Of a stretch of DNA of 64,000 nt, positions 52,570 to 60,040 are shown piece by piece. Position 1 is the first letter of the stretch. Every line of letters starts with the position of its first letter. The notes below the pieces were generated by a model. That model did not search any database. It saw only the letters and a list, made by a program, of their open reading frames with translations, and was not told the origin of the DNA. Both the position numbers and the translations under genes were made by a program. This stretch comes from Dechloromonas denitrificans (lineage in GTDB: Bacteria; Pseudomonadota; Gammaproteobacteria; Burkholderiales; Rhodocyclaceae): positions 3,410,001-3,474,000 of the forward strand of contig NZ_CP075185.1 of the NCBI RefSeq assembly GCF_020510685.1. Direction: 5' to 3'.

Positions 52570-53097
52570 TCAACCGCCCATCAGGTTTTCGCCGTTGCCG
52601 GCGGGAATGGCGGCGGCGCGAAATTCGGCGCGGCGCTCCTCGACTTCGGCTAGCGAGGGAATCTCGATATACAGATCGGGGTACTGACGCAATAACTGAT
52701 CGACCACCCATTGATTGGCGTCATAGGCGAACTCGCGGGCGACCAACGGCGCCGACGCATAGGCCTCGACAAAGAGCGCGACCGCCGCCGAACGGCTGAC
52801 GCCATACTCGCAATGAACGATGACCACGATATCGCCGGGAGCGGCATGCTGCTCGCTGACAAAGCTGCCGATCCGCCGCGCCATCAGGTGATCGAACATG
52901 CCGAGCATCGGCGCCGGCAGGTATTCGTCAGCCGGCACGGCGTCGAAAAACGACAGCCGCAGAATATCCTTGAAACCGACGGCCAGCCGGGCATCGGGCG
53001 TTCCCGGATCGGTGATCGAGATCACCGCGGTATGCCCATTGGCAACCAGCGCTTCGGCCCGCAAGCGTGAGGTATAACAAACCTGACTGATCGGCAT
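52570..53097 (-). CDS. Dual-specificity-phosphatase-like protein
   Basis: 175 residues with the phosphatase loop HCEYGVSRSAAV (HCX5R-S) and an upstream segment (SITDPGTPDARLAVGFKDILRLSFFD) that could supply the acid Asp. Closest in style to DSP/PTP-like proteins predicted in many bacteria. It lies 3 bases after a kinase-like gene and 71 bases before hoxF, all on the same strand, so they may be one transcript. Substrate unknown. Confidence 0.72.
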   Translation of the reverse strand: MPISQVCYTSRLRAEALVANGHTAVISITDPGTPDARLAVGFKDILRLSFFDAVPADEYLPAPMLGMFDHLMARRIGSFVSEQHAAPGDIVVIVHCEYGVSRSAAVALFVEAYASAPLVAREFAYDANQWVVDQLLRQYPDLYIEIPSLAEVEERRAEFRAAAIPAGNGENLMGG

Positions 53098-53100
53098 GGC

Positions 53101-53679
53101 TTATTCCATGAATACCGGATCGGAGAAGACCAGTGTTCCATCCTTGCGCATCATCAGGTTGTCCGCCTTGATCAGGTCGGGCAACGCACCGTATTCATCG
53201 GAGAAGCCTTCCAGAGCCTTGAGCGATTGCTGCACCGTTTCGCTCCAGCCCATCGGCGTGACGACCAGATGGTGCAAGGCGATGCGCCCCATGTCCTGGG
53301 CCAGGTTGCGCCACATCAGGCAGGCATCGAAATACGAGGCGCTCAGTTTGGTCGCCACTTCGGCCGCATCGCCGTTGCCTGGCAGCGGATAGAGCTTTTC
53401 GACCTCGACGATATGGAACGGGAAACCGCGACTGGACCGCCCGACGACCCCGTGATCGGCATAGACGACGGGGAAATGCGTGCCGGTCGGCCGGTCGGGC
53501 GCCGTATAGTAGGCGTAGTCGGTCGGCGAGGAGAGCACCTTGAAAACGCGCTCCTGGCCATCGATGACGTCGCCGTCAAGAACGATGGTGCTTTCGCCGC
53601 GACCGATCTCTTTCCGGCCGGCGAGCAGCGGATGATCAGGGACTGGATCGGGGAGAAGCTCGGTGCAATTAATTTCCAT
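53101..53679 (-). CDS. Small protein-kinase-like protein
   Basis: 192 residues. Fold-like features: glycine-rich loop IGRGESTIVLDGD, a Lys in ERVFKVLSSP, and DLIKADNLMMRKDGTLVFSDPVF that mimics the kinase catalytic and metal loops (D..N, then SDP in place of DFG). It is much shorter than a full kinase, so activity is uncertain. Paired with the phosphatase-like gene 3 bases downstream. I do not recognise a characterised family. Confidence 0.65.
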   Translation of the reverse strand: MEINCTELLPDPVPDHPLLAGRKEIGRGESTIVLDGDVIDGQERVFKVLSSPTDYAYYTAPDRPTGTHFPVVYADHGVVGRSSRGFPFHIVEVEKLYPLPGNGDAAEVATKLSASYFDACLMWRNLAQDMGRIALHHLVVTPMGWSETVQQSLKALEGFSDEYGALPDLIKADNLMMRKDGTLVFSDPVFME

Positions 53680-53738
53680 CAGAGACTCCGTCGCTAGTGA
53701 AAACGGGAGGATTCATTATGCATCCTCCCCTTGTCCGC

Positions 53739-54548
53739 TTAAGCGACGATATGCGCCCCGGCATCGACGTAGATCGTCTGCCCGGTCATGCCGGAAGAGC
53801 CGGCGGTGCACAGGAAGGCGGTCAGCGCGCCGACTTCTTCGATGGTCACGGTGTGGCCGAGCGGCGCCTTGACGGCATCGGATTCGAGCAGCTTGTCGAA
53901 GTGGGCGATGCCGGAGGCGGCGCGCGTCATGATCGGGCCGGGCGAAACGGCAAAAACGCGGATGCCCTTGGGGCCGAGATCGTAGGCCATATAGCGGACC
54001 GCCGACTCAAGGGCCGCCTTGATGATGCCCATCACGCCGTAATTGCGGACGACGCGTTCGGCGCCGAGGTAAGACATGGTGATCAGCGAACCGCCTTCGG
54101 TCATCAGCGGCTCAATCGCCTTGGCCATGCGCAGGAAACTGTGACAGGAGATGTTCATCGCCGCATCGAAACCGGATTCGGAGGTATCGATGACGCGACC
54201 GTGCAGGTCGTCGGCTTCGCAGAAGGCCATCGAGTGAATGGCGAAGTCGAGCCGGCCGAATTCGGCGCCGCACTTCTCGATCACCGCTTCAAGGCTGCCC
54301 GGCTGCGTGACGTCGAGTTTTTCAAAAAGACGGGCACCAATCGATTCGGCCAGTGGCTGGGTATATTTTGCCGTCTTGTCGTTCTGGTAGGTTAGCGCGA
54401 CGTCGGCCCCCAGCGCACGGACGGCCTTGGCCACCGCGAAGGCGATCGACTTGTCGTTGGCAATGCCGGTAATCAGACCTTTTTTGCCGGCCAGCGGCAG
54501 TGCCGGATTGCCTTGGGCAACGGCGGTCGGTTCGGTAAATGTATTCAT
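53739..54548 (-). CDS. fabI: Enoyl-[acyl-carrier-protein] reductase, FabI type
   Basis: 269 residues, SDR fold. LAGKKGLITGIANDKSIAFAVAK is the FabI nucleotide motif; the catalytic pair is Tyr and Lys in NYGVMGIIKAAL; GPIMTRAASGI is the substrate loop. It catalyses the last step of fatty acid elongation with NADH. The start (complement of 54548) has AAGGAAA upstream. Divergent from the MaoC-Pta/ackA unit, a combination linked with acyl metabolism in PHA-producing betaproteobacteria. It may be a second FabI copy, which the window cannot show. Confidence 0.92.
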   Translation of the reverse strand: MNTFTEPTAVAQGNPALPLAGKKGLITGIANDKSIAFAVAKAVRALGADVALTYQNDKTAKYTQPLAESIGARLFEKLDVTQPGSLEAVIEKCGAEFGRLDFAIHSMAFCEADDLHGRVIDTSESGFDAAMNISCHSFLRMAKAIEPLMTEGGSLITMSYLGAERVVRNYGVMGIIKAALESAVRYMAYDLGPKGIRVFAVSPGPIMTRAASGIAHFDKLLESDAVKAPLGHTVTIEEVGALTAFLCTAGSSGMTGQTIYVDAGAHIVA

Positions 54549-54700
54549 GTTGTTTTCCTTAAGCGAGTGATGGGACCTTGCTGCGTCCCTCTGTTCATCA
54601 ACGACCATAAATCAACAACGATCAGCAGATGGTGCAGCGCACGCCCCGTTGGCAAGCCATATCCACGGGCTATTCTGATCGACATGTCACATCAACGGCA

Positions 54701-54729
54701 TTGTTTGCTGCAGTGCAGCATACTATACT
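54701..54729 (+). promoter_or_regulatory. Promoter of the pta-ackA unit with PhaR-like palindrome in the spacer
   Basis: TTGTTT (54701-54706) and TATACT (54724-54729), spacing 17. The spacer holds a 13-bp palindrome GCTGCA-G-TGCAGC (54707-54719), a match to the CTGC-N3-GCAG operator described for PhaR of Paracoccus. Upstream GTGC-AGC-GCAC (54632-54642) is a second, weaker repeat. Confidence 0.6.
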
Positions 54730-54783
54730 ATCAGTTAGTCAAATTGGACTAGCCAGCCCGCAACGTTTTTCGGGAGTAACAAC

Positions 54784-56202
54784 ATGCACGAGAGCAGTGA
54801 GCAGCGTCATCTGGTAAACAAGACCTACAACGAAATCCGCATCGGCGACTCGGCCAGCCTGGTTCGGACGCTGATGCCGGAAGATGTCAAGTTGTTCGCC
54901 GTGCTGACCGGCGACTTCAATCCCGGCCTGGCCGATGCGACCTATTCCGAGAGCGGGATGTTTCGCGAAGTCATCGCCCACGGCATGTGGAGCGGTTCGC
55001 TGATCTCGACGGTGCTCGCCACCCAGTTCCCCGGCCCCGGCACCATCCTGGTCGACCAGACGCTGCACTTTGCCCGGCCGGTGACGATCGGCGACACGGT
55101 GACCATCACGGTGACCGCCAAACAAAAATTCGATCACAACAAGCATGTCGTCTTCGACTGCGTGTGCACCAACCAGGAAGGCCTGCAGGTTGTTCGCGGC
55201 ACGGTCGAAGTGCTGGCCCCGACGGAAAAGATGTCGCGGACGCAGGAAATCCACATGCCGGCGATCCGTATCGACGACAAGCATGAGCGCTATACCCACC
55301 TGCTCTCCCGGGTCAAAGGCCTGGAACCGATTCCGACGGCGGTCGCCCATCCTTGCGACCGCGAATCGCTGAAAGGTCCGGTAATCGCTTTCCACGAGGG
55401 CATCATCGAACCCATCCTGGTCGGCCCGGAATTGAAGATTCGCGCCGTCGCCGAGGAATTCGGCATCGACCTGCACGGCATCCGCATCGTCAATGCCGCC
55501 CACAGCCACGATTCGGCGGCCATCGCCGTGTCGCTGGTGCGCACCGGCGACGCCGAAGCACTGATGAAGGGCAGCCTGCACACCGACGAGCTGATGGGCG
55601 AAGTGGTTTCGCGCGCCAACGGCCTGCGCACCAGCCGCCGGATCAGCCACGTCTTTTTGATGGACGTGCCGACCTATCATCGCCCGCTGTTGATTACCGA
55701 CGCCGCAATCAATATCGCGCCGACGCTGGAAGAGAAGGTCGACATCATCCAGAACGCCATCGACCTCGCCCACATCCTCGGCATTCCCGAACCGAAAGTC
55801 GCCATCCTCTCGGCAGTCGAAACGGTCAATCCGAAAATCCAGTCCACGCTCGATGCCGCCGCGCTGTGCAAGATGGCCGACCGCGGCCAGATCAAGGGCG
55901 GCATCCTGGACGGCCCGCTGGCCTTCGACAACGCCGTCTCGATCGTCGCCGCCAAGACCAAGGGCATCAAGTCGGCGGTGGCCGGCCATGCCGAAATTCT
56001 TGTCGTGCCCGACCTCGAATCCGGCAATATGGTCGCCAAGCAACTCGAATACCTCGCCAACGCGCTGACCGCCGGCATCGTCCTCGGCACGCGCGTTCCC
56101 ATCGTCCTGACCAGCCGCGCCGATACGGCCGAAACCCGCACTGCCTCCTGTGTCATCGCCGCACTGGTCGCCCACGCCAACCGTAAAAAGGTAATTTCCT
56201 AA
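54784..56202 (+). CDS. Bifunctional MaoC-like hydratase / phosphate acyltransferase
   Basis: 472 residues. The N-terminal 150 form a MaoC-type hotdog hydratase (FAVLTGDFNPGLADATYSE with the catalytic Asp/His and GMWSGSLISTVLATQFPGPG). The C-terminal 300 form a phosphotransacetylase/phosphotransbutyrylase domain (AHSHDSAAIAVSLVRTGDAEALMKGSLHTDEL, LVVPDLESGNMVAKQL). It may convert enoyl-CoA or acyl-CoA and phosphate into acyl-phosphate for the adjacent kinase. AGTAACA precedes the ATG with weak complementarity. One base separates its stop from the ackA ATG. Confidence 0.9.
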   Translation: MHESSEQRHLVNKTYNEIRIGDSASLVRTLMPEDVKLFAVLTGDFNPGLADATYSESGMFREVIAHGMWSGSLISTVLATQFPGPGTILVDQTLHFARPVTIGDTVTITVTAKQKFDHNKHVVFDCVCTNQEGLQVVRGTVEVLAPTEKMSRTQEIHMPAIRIDDKHERYTHLLSRVKGLEPIPTAVAHPCDRESLKGPVIAFHEGIIEPILVGPELKIRAVAEEFGIDLHGIRIVNAAHSHDSAAIAVSLVRTGDAEALMKGSLHTDELMGEVVSRANGLRTSRRISHVFLMDVPTYHRPLLITDAAINIAPTLEEKVDIIQNAIDLAHILGIPEPKVAILSAVETVNPKIQSTLDAAALCKMADRGQIKGGILDGPLAFDNAVSIVAAKTKGIKSAVAGHAEILVVPDLESGNMVAKQLEYLANALTAGIVLGTRVPIVLTSRADTAETRTASCVIAALVAHANRKKVIS

Positions 56203-56203
56203 A

Positions 56204-57385
56204 ATGAAACAAGGCATTCTGACGATCAACGCCGGATCTTCGTCCATCAAGTTCGCCCTCTTTTCGCTCGCCCACCCGATTTCTCCGGAAGCCGAAGTGT
56301 CCGGCCAGATTGACGGTATCGGCACCGAGGCGACCAAAATGGTCGCCAAGAACAAGGCCGGCGAGCACATTGCCGACCAGTTGCTGGACGGCGAGAAAGT
56401 CAGCCACACCCAGGCTTTCGACGCGCTGCTCAAGTGGTTCACCGCCAGCCACGCCGACTGGGAAATCGTCGCCGTCGGCCATCGCGTCGTGCATGGCGGC
56501 GAGCACTATTCGAAACCCATCGTCATCACACCGCATGTACTCACCCGGCTGACCAGCTATGTCCCGCTCGCCCCGCTGCACCAGCCGCACAACGTCGCCG
56601 GCATTGTCGCCCTGGAAACGCTGCTGCCGAAGGTGCCGCAGGTCGCCTGCTTCGACACCGCCTTCCACCGCAGCCAGCCGGATGTCGCCCAGATTTTCGG
56701 CCTGCCCCGCTCGATCACCGCCGAAGGCGTCAGGCGTTACGGTTTCCACGGCCTGTCCTACGAGTACATCGCCCGCGCCCTGCCGCAGCATTCGCGACGT
56801 GCCGACGGCCGCGTCGTCGTCGCCCACCTCGGCAACGGCGCCAGCATGGCGGCTATGGTCAATCGCAAATGCGTCGCGACGACGCTTGGCTTCTCGACCA
56901 TCGATGGCCTGGTGATGGGCACCCGCGTCGGCAACCTCGACCCCGGCGTCGTCCTGCACCTGATGGAAACCAAGGGGCTGAGCGTCAAGGACATGACCAA
57001 GATGCTCTACAAGGAATCCGGCCTGCTCGGGGTGTCCGGTATCAGTCAGGACATGCGCACGCTGCTTTCCTCCGACAAGCCGGAAGCCGAGGAAGCGGTC
57101 AACCTGTTCTGCTACCGCATCGCCCGCGAACTCGGCTCGCTGGCCGCTGCGTCCGGCGGCATCGACGCGCTGGTATTCACTGGCGGCATCGGCGAGCACG
57201 CCGCCGAAGTCCGGCGCCGCGTCTGCCTGCAGTCCGAGTGGCTGGGCATCCGGCTGAATCCGGAAGCCAACGCCCGGCACGACCTGTTCATCAGCGCCGG
57301 TAACAGCAGCGTCGATGTGCTGGTCATTCCGACCAACGAAGAATGGATGATGGCCCACCACGCCCAGACGCTGCTCGCGCTGTAA
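56204..57385 (+). CDS. ackA: Acetate/butyrate-type acyl kinase
   Basis: 393 residues of the acetokinase family: N-terminal ILTINAGSSSIKFALF, catalytic RYGFHGLSYEYIA, nucleotide motif VAHLGNGASMAA and GVSGISQDMR, FTGGIGEHAAEVR. It makes ATP from acyl-phosphate supplied by the upstream phosphotransacylase. A propionyl or butyryl preference cannot be excluded. A bidirectional terminator follows. Confidence 0.94.
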   Translation: MKQGILTINAGSSSIKFALFSLAHPISPEAEVSGQIDGIGTEATKMVAKNKAGEHIADQLLDGEKVSHTQAFDALLKWFTASHADWEIVAVGHRVVHGGEHYSKPIVITPHVLTRLTSYVPLAPLHQPHNVAGIVALETLLPKVPQVACFDTAFHRSQPDVAQIFGLPRSITAEGVRRYGFHGLSYEYIARALPQHSRRADGRVVVAHLGNGASMAAMVNRKCVATTLGFSTIDGLVMGTRVGNLDPGVVLHLMETKGLSVKDMTKMLYKESGLLGVSGISQDMRTLLSSDKPEAEEAVNLFCYRIARELGSLAAASGGIDALVFTGGIGEHAAEVRRRVCLQSEWLGIRLNPEANARHDLFISAGNSSVDVLVIPTNEEWMMAHHAQTLLAL

Positions 57386-57411
57386 CGACCAAGGCACCGT
57401 TGCGACACTGC

Positions 57412-57449
57412 AAAAAAAAGGCCCGACGAGCAATCGCCGGGCCTTTTTT
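57412..57449. terminator. Bidirectional terminator between ackA and the second aldehyde dehydrogenase
   Basis: AAAAAAAAGGCCCG ... CGGGCCTTTTTT, flanking a short loop with an inner ACG/CGC part. A-tract and T-tract on opposite sides let it serve both convergent genes. Confidence 0.9.
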
Positions 57450-57467
57450 CGTTGGCGTCGCCGCCGC

Positions 57468-58973
57468 TCAGACCATCATCAGCACCGATTTCTGTTCCAG
57501 ATAGGCATCGAGCGCCGAGCGCCCCATCTCCTTGCCGAAGCCGGACTGCTTGTAGCCGCCGAAAGGCAGCGCCGGGTCGAGCATGTTGTGGCAATTGACC
57601 CAGACGGTGCCCGACTTGATCTTGGGAATCAGCCGATGCACCCGCGCCAGGTCGTTCGACCAGATGCTGGCGCCCAGGCCGAACGGCGTGTCGTTGGCCA
57701 GCGCCGCCACCTCGTCGAGATCGTCGTAGGGCATGGCGACGACCACCGGGCCGAAGATTTCCTCCTGGACGATGCGGGCCTTCTGATCGACCTTGGCCAG
57801 CACCGTCGGCTTGACGAAGTAACCGAGATCGCCCGAACGGCCACCGCCGGCGACCACTTCCGCCCCCTGCTGGCGGCCGATGTCGATGTAGGAACAGACC
57901 CGTTCCATCTGCTCGCGCGAGACCAGCGGCCCGAGCTGGGTCAGCGGGTCGAGGCCGTGGCCGATCTTCAGCGCATTGGCGTGGTCGGCCAGATCGGCGA
58001 CGACGCGCTCGAAATTCTTCTTGTGCACGTAGAGCCGCGAACCGGCACAGCACACCTGGCCCTGATTGAAGTAGATGGCCTGCGCCGCGCCCGCCGCGGC
58101 AACCGCGGGATCGCAGTCTTCGAGGACGATGACCGGCGACTTGCCGCCCAGTTCGAGGGTGATGCGGGTCATGTTATCCATCGCCGCCTTGCCGATCAGC
58201 TTGCCGATCTCGGTCGAACCGGTGAAGGTCAGCTTGTTGACGCCCGGGTGGCGGGTCAGCGGGGCGCCGGCCGACGGCCCGTCGCCGGTGACGACATTGA
58301 CCACCCCATCCGGATAGCCGGCTTCCTGGATCAACTGGCCAAGGTAAAGCGCCGACAGCGGCGTCTGCTCGGCCGGCTTGAGCACCACCGTGCAACCGGT
58401 GGCGAGGGCCGGGCCGAGCTTCCAGGCGGCGAGCAGCAGCGGGAAGTTCCAGGCGACGATGGCGCCGACGACGCCGACCGGCTCCTTGCGGGTGTAGCCG
58501 ACGAACTCGTTGTGCGGCGCGAAGGGAATCGACACGTCGAGCGTACTGCCCTCGATCTTGGTCGCCCAGCCGGCCATGTAGCGGAAATAGCTGGCGGCGA
58601 GCGCGACGTCGACGGCCTCGGCGATCAGCACCGACTTGCCGTTGTCGAGCGATTCAATCTCGGCCAGCGTCTTGGCGTGTTCCTCGACCAGATCGGCCAA
58701 GCGCAGCAGCAGGCGCTGCCGCTGGTCGGGACGCATCTTGGCCCAGGCCGGCGCGACGAAGGCCCGGCGCGCCGCCTGCACCGCCGCGTCGACGTCTTCG
58801 ACGCCGGCCGCCGGCACGGTACCGAGTACCGCCTCGCTGGCCGGATTGACGACATCCAGGGTCTGCCCCGAACGGGCGGCGACCCATTTGCCGTCAATCA
58901 GCATGGCGTGGTTTTGCCGGGCCAGAAATTCAAGGGTCCGGCTGTTCACTTGTGGATTCTCGGTTGCTTTCAT
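57468..58973 (-). CDS. NAD-dependent aldehyde dehydrogenase (betaine/phenylacetaldehyde type)
   Basis: 501 residues. Motifs: AWNFPLLLAAWKL, FTGSTEIGK, general base Glu in LELGGKSP, nucleophilic Cys in FNQGQVCCAGSRLY and PFGGYKQSGFGKEMG. The start (complement of 58973) has GGAGA upstream; an ATG at 59054 is in frame but lacks support. It belongs to the ALDH1/2-BADH-like group acting on aromatic or aliphatic aldehydes. First of a four-gene minus-strand stretch ending at the window edge, possibly for degradation of a hydrophobic compound. Confidence 0.9.
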   Translation of the reverse strand: MKATENPQVNSRTLEFLARQNHAMLIDGKWVAARSGQTLDVVNPASEAVLGTVPAAGVEDVDAAVQAARRAFVAPAWAKMRPDQRQRLLLRLADLVEEHAKTLAEIESLDNGKSVLIAEAVDVALAASYFRYMAGWATKIEGSTLDVSIPFAPHNEFVGYTRKEPVGVVGAIVAWNFPLLLAAWKLGPALATGCTVVLKPAEQTPLSALYLGQLIQEAGYPDGVVNVVTGDGPSAGAPLTRHPGVNKLTFTGSTEIGKLIGKAAMDNMTRITLELGGKSPVIVLEDCDPAVAAAGAAQAIYFNQGQVCCAGSRLYVHKKNFERVVADLADHANALKIGHGLDPLTQLGPLVSREQMERVCSYIDIGRQQGAEVVAGGGRSGDLGYFVKPTVLAKVDQKARIVQEEIFGPVVVAMPYDDLDEVAALANDTPFGLGASIWSNDLARVHRLIPKIKSGTVWVNCHNMLDPALPFGGYKQSGFGKEMGRSALDAYLEQKSVLMMV

Positions 58974-59054
58974 TGTTTGTCTCCTTTTATGGTTTACATC
59001 TTGCGCAGCCGGCCTGACGGGCACTCCGCCAGGACTGCGGCCGCCGCCCAACAA

Positions 59055-60026
59055 CTAAAACGATTCGCGGAACAAGGCGCCCAGCGCGGTGAATAGCAGG
59101 TCGCCGCCGGCCGCCTGGGCAATGGCGGTGAGCCCGGCGCGATCCGGGCGCAGGCTGGCCGAGAAATGCTGGCCGCCATCCTTGCTGAGCAATGAGGCGC
59201 CGCTCAGGCCGACGATCCGCACGCTGCCATCCGGGCGCTGGCTGATGCCGGTCAGCGATTGCTGGGTGCCGCTCGGCACTTCCGCCCAATGCTCACCGTG
59301 ATCGACGCTGCGATAGACGTGGCCGCGCATGCCGGCCATCAGCACGCTGCCGTCGGCCAGCGCGGCGCCGGTCCAGAAGGAACCCTTGTTGTCGGTCTGG
59401 ATGGCGACCCAGTGGGCGCCGGCATCGACCGAACGAAGAATGCTGCCGGCTTCGCCGGCCACCAGCAGCACCCCGTTGCCGACCGGGACCAGTTGCAGCA
59501 GATGCCCTTCGCCGGCCTCGCCGGCAACCAGGCTGCGCTCGGTCCAGGTCTTGCCGCCATCATGGGTTTCCAGGGCCAGGCCGAACTGGCCGACGGCCAG
59601 CCCATGCTCGGCGTTCTCGAACCAGACTGACATCAATACCTGATCCTGGCCGCGCATTTCGCGCAGCACCTGCCAGCTTTCACCGCCATCGCTGCTGCCG
59701 AGCACCGTCCCGTCGTGACCGACGGCCCAACCGCGGTGCTCATCGACAAAGAACACCGAGGTCAGCGGCGCCCGGGTCGGCACCTTGGCCTGACGGAAAG
59801 TCTTGCCGTCGTCCGACAGGTTGATCAGGCCGTAGTCGCCAACCGCGACGATGCGCTGGCCGGCCGTCGTCGCCGCATAGATCGGCGCCTTCTCGGGATT
59901 GATCAGGTGCGGAGCGCTGCTGAAATAGCTGGCGGCCGGGGCCTGGCCGACGCCGGTGGCGGCGACCAGCGGCACCGCGACAACGGCGGCGAGGGAAAGC
60001 AGCAGTGCGTTGAATTTCATCTTCAC
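59055..60026 (-). CDS. Ycf48-like BNR-repeat periplasmic protein
   Basis: 323 residues with a signal peptide (FNALLLSLAAVVAVPLVAA) and seven or so beta-propeller repeats bearing the HRGWAVGHDGTVLGSSDGGESW pattern of photosystem assembly factor Ycf48/HCF136 relatives. In non-photosynthetic bacteria such proteins commonly accompany RND transporters and DUF1302/DUF1329 genes, as here. GTG at 60026 has GGAG at 8 bases; ATG at 60020 is an alternative. Probably an assembly or periplasmic chaperone factor. Confidence 0.88.
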   Translation of the reverse strand: MKMKFNALLLSLAAVVAVPLVAATGVGQAPAASYFSSAPHLINPEKAPIYAATTAGQRIVAVGDYGLINLSDDGKTFRQAKVPTRAPLTSVFFVDEHRGWAVGHDGTVLGSSDGGESWQVLREMRGQDQVLMSVWFENAEHGLAVGQFGLALETHDGGKTWTERSLVAGEAGEGHLLQLVPVGNGVLLVAGEAGSILRSVDAGAHWVAIQTDNKGSFWTGAALADGSVLMAGMRGHVYRSVDHGEHWAEVPSGTQQSLTGISQRPDGSVRIVGLSGASLLSKDGGQHFSASLRPDRAGLTAIAQAAGGDLLFTALGALFRESF

Positions 60027-60040
60027 GATCGATACTCCGT

